Assembly (NCBI GenBank): GCA_008081305.1
Contig: VMCP01000100.1
Location: 1-7,545, forward strand
Direction: 5' to 3'
DNA from: Bacteroidota bacterium
GTDB taxonomy: Bacteria; Bacteroidota; Bacteroidia; NS11-12g; UBA955
DNA length: 7,545 nt
Position 1 is the first letter of the stretch, and the number at the start of each line of letters is the position of its first letter. Below are positions 1 through 5,651 of this stretch, in pieces. The notes under the pieces are model-generated. The model worked only from the letters and a program-made list of their open reading frames with translations, was not told the DNA's origin and did no database searches. Made by a program: the position numbers and the translations under genes.

Positions 1-1
1 C

Positions 2-1507
2 AATAATTACATTGTATCACCTAATTCAAAAACTGTTTTTCGCAATCATTCAGATCCAATGGCATTGGCAAAAAAATTCATAGAAACATTTTCGACAGAT
101 ATAAAGTGTGACGAATTTACTTTAACAAAATTAATCAATAATACAAATCAATCACCAACCCCTAATTACAAAGTGAACATTCAACCACCAATTTCTCGTA
201 AAATCCCCACAATTAAAAAAAAATATACAATCAACACAAAAATTGATGATTTAACAGATTTACATAATTATGAACCTAAATTTTCAATAATTCAAGAACC
301 TATTTTATCTGATAATTTAGTTGGTGATCTAAATGACATGGTGGGTTATTTTCAAAACCGATACAAAAAATTATCAAATATTCTCAAAAGAAGAGCCGAT
401 CTATCTAATTTTCATAAAATCAATGAAGTTAAAAAAGAACAAAATAACATCTCCGTTATAGGTATGTTGTCTGAAAAAACAATAAATTCTGAAAACTCTG
501 CCCAACTAATATTAGAAGATCCCCATAACGAAAAAATATTAGAAGTGATAGTATCTGATCCAATATTAGTTGAACAAGCAACACAAATCATGTTAGACTC
601 TGTCATTTGTGTAAAAGGGAATGTTAATCCAAAAGGAATGTTTTTTGCAACTCATATCATCCTACCTGATATTCCTTCAAAACCAATAAGTAGTCAAAAC
701 TATGCAGATGAAACTGTTCATGTTGCATTCTTATCTGACATTCATGTAGGTTCAAAAGGCTTTCTAGACAAACCAATGGATAAATTTATTGATTTTTTAA
801 ATGGAAAAGGAGAAAATCTTCACCTACAAAAACTAGGTAAAAATACAAAATATGTTATGTTTTCTGGTGATGTAGTAGATGGTGTTGGTATTTATCCAGG
901 ACAATTAGATGAACTCGCTATGGACTCTATTCATGACCAATATGATGCCTTTGGAAGCTTTCTTGAAAGAATACCCGAGGATGTTCAAATGGTAGTAATA
1001 CCTGGTAACCATGATATGGTGAGATCTGCAGAGCCCCAACCAAAAATTCCAGAAAGATATGCCCCAACATTATCAAAAATGGAAAATGTTCATTTACTAC
1101 CTAATCCATCTCAAGTCTCATTACATGGAGTTAATACTTTACTTTATCATTGTACATCATTACCTGATATGATTAACAATATACCTGGTATGCAAATTGA
1201 TAAACCAATTGAAGTAATGATCAACATGTTAAAAGCTCGACATCTCGCACCAATGTGGGGGTCCAAAACACCATTAGCAACTGAACCAGAAGATCATTTG
1301 GTTATTGATCCTATCCCAGATATCTTTCATGGTGGTCATGTTCACATTAATGGTTATGGTAAGTACAAAGGAGTTCAAATCGTAAACTCAGGAACTATGC
1401 AAGCACAAACAAGTTTTCAAAAATCATTAAACATCGATCCAACACCAGGGCAGGTAACTCTACTTAACCTAAAGACTAGAATACCAAGTCAATTAGATTT
1501 CATGTAA
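2..1507 (+). CDS. polB: DNA polymerase D small subunit (DP1), proofreading exonuclease; 5' end outside window
   Basis: This is the small subunit of the archaeal replicative polymerase PolD, a 3'-5' proofreading nuclease that pairs with the large catalytic subunit DP2 (not in this window). Numbered from the Met at base 59, residues ~131-206 look like the OB-fold domain and ~220-460 form the calcineurin-like phosphoesterase domain. The metal-binding motifs are complete: LSDIHVG (D227, H229), SGDVVDG (D271), PGNHD (N317, H318), RHLAP (H395) and HGGHVH (H427, H429). Their spacing matches my recollection of active Pyrococcus DP1, so I infer an active nuclease. The frame stays open from base 59 back to base 2 and adds 19 plausible residues. 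There is no ribosome-binding site before the ATG at 59, so that ATG is probably internal and the gene is 5'-truncated by the window edge. About 501 residues are visible. Pyrococcus DP1 is ~600, and the extra length there lies in the variable N-terminal part. The stop is followed by T-rich tracts. The family assignment is secure; only the true start is unknown. Confidence 0.95.
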   Translation, partial: NNYIVSPNSKTVFRNHSDPMALAKKFIETFSTDIKCDEFTLTKLINNTNQSPTPNYKVNIQPPISRKIPTIKKKYTINTKIDDLTDLHNYEPKFSIIQEPILSDNLVGDLNDMVGYFQNRYKKLSNILKRRADLSNFHKINEVKKEQNNISVIGMLSEKTINSENSAQLILEDPHNEKILEVIVSDPILVEQATQIMLDSVICVKGNVNPKGMFFATHIILPDIPSKPISSQNYADETVHVAFLSDIHVGSKGFLDKPMDKFIDFLNGKGENLHLQKLGKNTKYVMFSGDVVDGVGIYPGQLDELAMDSIHDQYDAFGSFLERIPEDVQMVVIPGNHDMVRSAEPQPKIPERYAPTLSKMENVHLLPNPSQVSLHGVNTLLYHCTSLPDMINNIPGMQIDKPIEVMINMLKARHLAPMWGSKTPLATEPEDHLVIDPIPDIFHGGHVHINGYGKYKGVQIVNSGTMQAQTSFQKSLNIDPTPGQVTLLNLKTRIPSQLDFM

Positions 1508-1510
1508 AAA

Positions 1511-1521
1511 TTATTAAATAA
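1511..1521 (+). promoter_or_regulatory. Possible TATA box of the decarboxylase gene
   Basis: The AT-rich element TTATTAAATAA begins just after the DP1 stop. An archaeal transcript would start ~25 bases downstream, near 1540. That would leave a ~30-base leader before the ATG at 1572 and would exclude the in-frame TTG at 1524 as a start. The whole 64 bp gap is AT-rich, so the match is weak evidence. Confidence 0.3.
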
Positions 1522-1547
1522 TTTTGTTTTATTTGTTACCCTTTTTT
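1521..1547 (+). terminator. T-rich tracts after the DP1 gene
   Basis: Four short T runs (TTTT, TTTT, TTT and a final TTTTTT at 1542-1547) follow the DP1 stop within 40 bases, with no GC-rich hairpin. Archaeal RNA polymerase commonly terminates at such oligo-T tracts, so this is a reasonable end for the DP1 transcript. Readthrough into the decarboxylase remains possible. Confidence 0.4.
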
Positions 1548-1571
1548 AGAACAAAATTAATTAATTTTATT

Positions 1572-3026
1572 ATGAAAAATAATGGTGAGATTTCCCTTGA
1601 TCCAAATAATTGGGATGAAATCCGTAAATTAGGTTATCAATCAATAGATCTAATGATCGAATACCTATCAAATATTGAACAAAATAAAGTTTGGAAACCT
1701 ATTCCCCCTAAGACAAAAGAATACTTCTCATCATCAATTCCTCTCAAACCTCAATCAACAAATGAAATTTTTGATGATTTCATTAATAATATTTTACCTT
1801 ACCCTTCAGGGAATATCCATCCTCGATTTTGGGGTTTTGTCAAAGGCACAGGGACTCCTACAGGTGCAATCGCAGAATTATTAGCCACAACTATGAATTC
1901 TAATACTGGTGGTGGTGAACACATCGCAAATTATGTTGAATTACAAATTATTGAATGGGCAAAAGAAATGTTAAATTTTGATAAAAAAGCTAGCGGTTTA
2001 ATTACATCAGGTTGTTCAATGGCGAATTTGACTGGTTTAGCCGTTGCCAGAAACGTAATGTCAAATAATGACATTCGTAAAGAAGGTCTAAGATCAATGA
2101 GTCAAGATTTTGTAATATATGGCTCTGACCAGATACATAGTTCAATAAAAAAATCTATTGAAACTCTCGGTATTGGATCTAATAATATTACCCTAATACC
2201 GACTAATGACAAATTTGAAATGGATGTAGAAAATTTAGAAAAAACAATACAAGATGATATTTCAAATGGTAAAATTCCAATGGCAGTTGTAGCGAATGCA
2301 GGGACTGTAAATACCGGTGCTATTGATCCATTAAATAAAATAGCAGAAATCACAAAAAAATATAAAATATGGTATCATATTGATGGTGCATTTGGAGCAC
2401 TAGCAAAAATTGTCCCCGAATATGATGATATTATGTTTGGGCTTGAGTTAGCCGACTCAATAGCATTTGATATGCATAAATGGATGTATATGCCATATGA
2501 AATAGGATTAATTTTAGTGAAAGATCCAATCGCTCATAAACTTACATTTACCCTTCGGCCAGATTATTTATCAGAAGAAACACGAGGCTTCTCTTCATTT
2601 AAAAACTGGGCAACCGAATATGGTATTGAATTATCACGTGGTTTCAGATCACTTAAGGCCTGGTTCTTGATTAAAGAACATGGCTTCAAAAAATATCAAT
2701 TATTAATCCATCAAAATATTAAACAAGCTAGATATTTAGGTACTTTAATTGAGGCTTCTGATCAATTAGAAATTTTAGCTCCAATCGCTCTTAATATCGT
2801 GTGTTTTAGATTTATTTTTTCAAATAAAGATGATGCCATTAATGACTCTCTCAACAAAGAAGTTCTTCTACGAATACAAGAAGAAGGTATCGCATTATTT
2901 TCATCTACAATATTAAACAATAAATATGCACTAAGAGTCGCAATTACAAATCATAGGACAAAAATGTCAGATATAGATCTTACAATAAGTAAAATCTTAG
3001 AAATTGGAAACACTCTTAAGAAATAA
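1572..3026 (+). CDS. Group II PLP-dependent amino-acid decarboxylase, aromatic-L-amino-acid (DDC/tyrosine decarboxylase) type
   Basis: A 484-residue cytosolic enzyme predicted to remove the alpha-carboxyl group of an amino acid using pyridoxal phosphate. I start it at ATG 1572, giving MKNNGEISLDP. The in-frame TTG at 1524 would add a 16-residue hydrophobic stretch, lies in the terminator/promoter gap and has no family support. Family marks from this start: the N-terminal substrate-loop region HPRFWGF; GGGEHIANYVE; TSGCSMANL for phosphate binding; SDQIHSS with H189 to stack on the PLP ring; HIDGAFGA with D271 to bind the pyridine nitrogen; DMHKWMY with K303 as the Schiff-base lysine; and PDYLSEETRG with Y332 as the catalytic-loop tyrosine. 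D271, K303 and Y332 have the same numbers as in pig DOPA decarboxylase. The tyrosine argues for decarboxylase rather than aldehyde-synthase chemistry. At ~480 residues it is longer than archaeal MfnA-type tyrosine/aspartate decarboxylases (~380-400) and resembles bacterial and eukaryotic enzymes, which hints at transfer. The substrate (Tyr, Phe, Trp or DOPA; less likely Glu or diaminobutyrate) cannot be fixed from sequence. Its base composition matches its neighbours. Confidence 0.9.
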   Translation: MKNNGEISLDPNNWDEIRKLGYQSIDLMIEYLSNIEQNKVWKPIPPKTKEYFSSSIPLKPQSTNEIFDDFINNILPYPSGNIHPRFWGFVKGTGTPTGAIAELLATTMNSNTGGGEHIANYVELQIIEWAKEMLNFDKKASGLITSGCSMANLTGLAVARNVMSNNDIRKEGLRSMSQDFVIYGSDQIHSSIKKSIETLGIGSNNITLIPTNDKFEMDVENLEKTIQDDISNGKIPMAVVANAGTVNTGAIDPLNKIAEITKKYKIWYHIDGAFGALAKIVPEYDDIMFGLELADSIAFDMHKWMYMPYEIGLILVKDPIAHKLTFTLRPDYLSEETRGFSSFKNWATEYGIELSRGFRSLKAWFLIKEHGFKKYQLLIHQNIKQARYLGTLIEASDQLEILAPIALNIVCFRFIFSNKDDAINDSLNKEVLLRIQEEGIALFSSTILNNKYALRVAITNHRTKMSDIDLTISKILEIGNTLKK

Positions 3027-3067
3027 AAATATTAATCAAATGAACTTAAAAATTCATCAGATTTTTT
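3021..3067. terminator. Overlapping AT-rich termination zone between convergent genes
   Basis: The decarboxylase stop (3024-3026) and the RPA stop (3032-3034 on the minus strand) are 5 bp apart. The nearest plus-strand oligo-T run is TTTTTT at 3062-3067, inside the RPA C-terminal codons. On the minus strand, 3021-3033 reads as a T-rich tract (TATTTTTATTT) that begins just past the RPA stop and runs into the decarboxylase stop. Each transcript therefore probably ends inside or at the edge of the opposite gene. There is no hairpin. Confidence 0.35.
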
Positions 3068-5119
3068 ACTCAAATCAATGATACTTATTTCATTCACATT
3101 AATAACTTTTTTAGGTTCATCACCATAGGTATCTTCAATAACTCTCCCTTTAACCATGAATTCTTTCATTACTAATTTTTGTGTAGCTGCATTTTGATCA
3201 GATAACTCCTCCATTTTCATTTTTGCTTCTAACGCATCTAAACCGATTAATTTCTCTGCCACATCATCAAAAACTTTTATGTCTACAGTATCAGTTCCAT
3301 CATCCAAAACCAATGATAAGATAACTCTCCACCTCCCACTCATGTCTCCATGGTCATTGCAAACTCCTTTATTTTCATTTTCAGAATATTCATTTAGTTT
3401 CTTTCTACAATCAGAACAACTCATGTAAAAGTTAGGAGAATATGATTTGACAATGGTTCCGCTTACTTCAACTAACGAAGCAACTGAAAGACTATTCAAA
3501 CTTGTTTTTACATAACTATTAGGGTTATTTTGTAATTCAGATGCAGTCTGAAATACGGGTATCTCAATTTCTAAATCAGTTTCTTCCACAGTTGTATTTT
3601 GATTTATGGAAACTGATGCATCATATTCACCTGCTGGAGTTATTTTTACATTTTTTAATAATAATGCATCCCCCTCAGAATATTTGGATATCTTCCCAAT
3701 ATTATCATTCCATGCTGCTATTCTTCCTGGCATAGCTTCACTATCTAAAAAGCTCATATTCAAAACTTCCAATGTTCTTCCATCTCTCTCAATTGTATTC
3801 ACATCATAAATTCTAGATATTTTTACTTTTATTGCCATTCCATTCGAAGCTTCCTTTACATCTGATAATTTTACTAATTTCATTTCTCTATCATAATCAT
3901 CCAATTTTTCACCCTTTGATATGTCGGTTATTGTTGAATAATCCCCTACAGATAATTCAATTTCTTTTGAATAATCACTTAATTTAGCAGAAACATTCTC
4001 TAATTTTACAATCATATCAACCTTATATTTTTCAATATTTTCAGCATGATTCCCCCATAACGTCACTCTTCTTTGAAATGATTTGTCTTGAATAGTTAAA
4101 TTTCCAACATATCTGGTCTCTCCATCTCTATCAAAACTATTTTTATTTCCAACCAAAACAATTTTACCCATAACAATTAAGTTTCTCTCACCATCTTCAA
4201 TTTCACCTAAATTATTAACTTCTCTCAACTCTTGATTTTCATTAATTTCAATATTTTCTAATTTTTTATCTTCAACATTTTTTATTATAGAATATGAGTT
4301 GAAAGTCAATTCCTTTCCATAATCTGAAGACCCAACTCTTAAATCAGTAAGTTCTACTACATCATTTATTTTCAATTTTTGTAATTTCAAAGTATTATCA
4401 TCCCAAAAAGTCACTCTACTTTTTCCCCCATCATCCATTATATTTATCGAACTTACCAATCCTTTACTACCATCTTTTTTTGTAAATTCTGTAACCTTTT
4501 CTCTTTTAGAAACAATCTTAACCCTAACAGATACGTCTACTCCATCATTTAAATTTTTCAAATTTTTCAATAAAGCAAAACTTGCCACCTCAACTTCAGG
4601 AAAATCTTTAATTAAATTTTTATCGTTTATAAGGTCCATAACACTTTGTCCAGTCAAAGATAATTCAATTTTATCTTGATATCCTTTCTTTGCATTTACA
4701 TTAGTTAATCTTATTACACTGCCATTTGTGATTTCTTTTATTTCTAGCTCAGCAACTTTATTATCCCAAAAAGCCACTCTAACACTGCTATCTTTGTCTA
4801 TTAATTCTATGTTTTTTACTTTACCTTGAGATCCATCTTTTCTGGAAAAGGTATTTGTCGGAAATATTTTGGCAACTCGCCCTAAGATAGTTACATTAGA
4901 CATTCCATCACTTAAATCCTTAATTCCAATTTTTTTCTCTTTTGAAACAGTCACATTTATCCCCAAATTACCTGCAACAACATAGAAGGCCCCATTTTGG
5001 TCAACCATATTGTCCATTTCTTCGATAACATCATCAATCATTTTCATGATTTCTTCTTTGGAATGTTTTGATTTATCTGCTAATATTGCAACCTTATCTT
5101 CTAAATTATCGTCTAACAT
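3032..5119 (-). CDS. Replication protein A, long single-chain archaeal form with four OB folds plus a zinc-finger OB fold
   Basis: A single-stranded-DNA-binding protein for replication, repair and recombination. I start it at ATG 5119 (695 residues) rather than the TTG at 5137. A TATA-like box at 5143-5157 is ~31 bases (centre) before this ATG, fitting a leaderless or very short-leader transcript, but only ~13 bases before the TTG. Residue numbers below count from the TTG; subtract 6 for the ATG. Residues ~12-62 form a charged helical N-terminus. Four OB folds follow at ~82-165, 200-285, 318-402 and 433-517. Each carries the same strand pattern ending in an aromatic: VAFWD (W124), VTFWD (W245), VTLWG (W361) and IAAWND (W476). 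A fifth OB fold at ~555-688 contains a zinc finger CX2CX15CX2H (C574, C577, C593, H596) and IKVFDD. This layout matches euryarchaeal single-polypeptide RPA rather than the split RPA41/32/14 set or crenarchaeal SSB. It is transcribed away from the rRNA gene and converges on the decarboxylase. The repeated OB folds suggest duplication within the gene. The assignment is firm; the exact start is moderately sure. Confidence 0.92.
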   Translation of the reverse strand: MLDDNLEDKVAILADKSKHSKEEIMKMIDDVIEEMDNMVDQNGAFYVVAGNLGINVTVSKEKKIGIKDLSDGMSNVTILGRVAKIFPTNTFSRKDGSQGKVKNIELIDKDSSVRVAFWDNKVAELEIKEITNGSVIRLTNVNAKKGYQDKIELSLTGQSVMDLINDKNLIKDFPEVEVASFALLKNLKNLNDGVDVSVRVKIVSKREKVTEFTKKDGSKGLVSSINIMDDGGKSRVTFWDDNTLKLQKLKINDVVELTDLRVGSSDYGKELTFNSYSIIKNVEDKKLENIEINENQELREVNNLGEIEDGERNLIVMGKIVLVGNKNSFDRDGETRYVGNLTIQDKSFQRRVTLWGNHAENIEKYKVDMIVKLENVSAKLSDYSKEIELSVGDYSTITDISKGEKLDDYDREMKLVKLSDVKEASNGMAIKVKISRIYDVNTIERDGRTLEVLNMSFLDSEAMPGRIAAWNDNIGKISKYSEGDALLLKNVKITPAGEYDASVSINQNTTVEETDLEIEIPVFQTASELQNNPNSYVKTSLNSLSVASLVEVSGTIVKSYSPNFYMSCSDCRKKLNEYSENENKGVCNDHGDMSGRWRVILSLVLDDGTDTVDIKVFDDVAEKLIGLDALEAKMKMEELSDQNAATQKLVMKEFMVKGRVIEDTYGDEPKKVINVNEISIIDLSKKSDEFLSSFD

Positions 5120-5142
5120 ATTCAATATTTTCTCCAATCCCT

Positions 5143-5157
5143 AAATTTAATAAATTT
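5143..5157 (-). promoter_or_regulatory. TATA-like box of the RPA gene
   Basis: Read on the minus strand, this is AAATTTATTAAATTT, an archaeal TATA-type element. Its centre lies ~31 bases before the ATG at 5119, so transcription would begin at or just before that codon. A short GGAG at about 5131-5134 would then sit between the box and the start and is a poor ribosome-binding site at 12 bases from the ATG. Confidence 0.45.
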
Positions 5158-5163
5158 TTGCTA

Positions 5164-5183
5164 CATCTTCACAAGATGATCAT
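5164..5183. repeat. Inverted repeat and palindrome upstream of the RPA TATA box
   Basis: CATCTT (5164-5169) and AAGATG (5173-5178) form a perfect 6 bp inverted repeat around a 3-base centre. They overlap a perfect 8 bp palindrome, ATGATCAT (5176-5183). The pair lies just upstream of the RPA TATA box, where an activator or repressor could bind. In sequence this AT-rich a chance match is quite possible, and I see no second copy in the window. Confidence 0.3.
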
Positions 5184-5488
5184 ATAAATAAAAAGATAAA
5201 GGGACATTAATCAAATTGAACATATACCTTACAAGGCCACCCACGTTAATTATTATTGAAAAGGATCCATTACGCATTTCGTAAATTAATGTCTCAGAAC
5301 TTCTAATAACGTAATTTAACCTTTCTAAAACAATTATCGTTGTAATCTAACTTTACCTTTATATTAACTAAGCTTTTGCTTGATTATGCGAGTAAATAAA
5401 AATATATTTTTTACTTGAAGACTCTCTGTTAAAATAACCATGAATGGAGTAATGGGAGCTGGAAAGTCGGTTTATTATACTACTACGG

Positions 5489-5500
5489 TATATATTAAAT
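5489..5500 (+). promoter_or_regulatory. Candidate TATA box for the 23S rRNA transcript
   Basis: TATATATTAAAT is the strongest archaeal TATA-type match facing the rRNA. It predicts a transcript start near 5520-5525 and a ~130-base leader before mature 23S. Alternatives at 5358-5367 (TTTATATTAA) and 5399-5411 (AAATATATTTTTT) would give longer leaders, and more than one may be used. I see no clear upstream BRE. Confidence 0.4.
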
Positions 5501-5532
5501 TTCATTTGTTGCATACTTACACGTATTCTTGT

Positions 5533-5572
5533 ATTACATAAAATACAAATAAATACATAATTTTTATGTAAT
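5533..5572 (+). repeat. Inverted repeat with two alternative stems in the 23S leader
   Basis: ATTACATAAA (5533-5542) is the perfect complement of TTTATGTAAT (5563-5572), a 10 bp stem with a 20-base loop. The loop contains a second copy, TACATAA (5554-5560), which can pair instead with TTATGTA (5564-5570) around a 3-base loop. The two stems exclude each other. If transcription starts near 5520, this is in the RNA leader. The pairs are nearly all A-T, so stability would be modest. Confidence 0.4.
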
Positions 5573-5579
5573 GGTCAAA

Positions 5580-5600
5580 ATGTTTCATTTTTTGAAACAT
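5580..5600 (+). repeat. Perfect 8 bp inverted repeat (hairpin) upstream of 23S
   Basis: ATGTTTCA (5580-5587) pairs perfectly with TGAAACAT (5593-5600) around a loop of five T residues, ~50 bases before the expected 5' end of mature 23S. It may be a leader hairpin or a protein site. It is not followed by an oligo-T run, so it is not an obvious terminator. Confidence 0.45.
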
Positions 5601-5651
5601 CTTCCTATTATCCTCAATTTTGTGGGTAATACTGATCCAAGAGAGACCATT

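Larger units (their letters stand above)
5158..5651. other. Divergent intergenic region between RPA and 23S rRNA; no convincing gene
   Basis: About 500 bp of AT-rich sequence separates RPA (leftward) from the 23S gene (rightward). I see no tRNA, no 16S 3' end and no anti-Shine-Dalgarno sequence, so the 23S is not the distal gene of a standard rRNA operon here. Several TATA-like elements face right (5358-5367, 5399-5411 and, best, 5489-5500). Two inverted repeats lie at 5533-5572 and 5580-5600. The longest small reading frame I noted on the plus strand is 5440-5541 (33 codons plus stop). It contains a P-loop-like string, but it is too short and isolated to call a gene. The right end of the region would include the 5' half of the pre-23S processing stem, which cannot be verified without the 3' flank. 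Confidence 0.7.

Noticed and set aside
412..606. Minus-strand open frame inside DP1 (with similar ones at 2102-2353 minus and 3541-3809 plus)
   Set aside because: These are shadows of the well-supported DP1, decarboxylase and RPA genes on the opposite strand.
1480..1507. C-terminal SQLDFM of DP1 as a PCNA-binding (PIP) peptide
   Set aside because: It lacks the QxxhxxFF spacing, ending after QLDFM with a single aromatic. The resemblance is too weak to call.
1524..1571. N-terminal extension of the decarboxylase from a TTG at 1524
   Set aside because: It adds a 16-residue hydrophobic stretch with no family support, lies in the T-rich gap after DP1, and would begin upstream of the likely transcript start. 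ATG 1572 also puts the catalytic residues at the family numbering.
5120..5137. RPA start at the TTG at 5137
   Set aside because: The TATA-like box at 5143-5157 is too close to this codon for transcription to include it. ATG 5119 fits a leaderless start.
5158..5650. tRNA or 16S rRNA in the space upstream of 23S
   Set aside because: No TTCGA-type T-loop with paired arms and no conserved 16S 3' sequence could be found. The stretch is too AT-rich for either.
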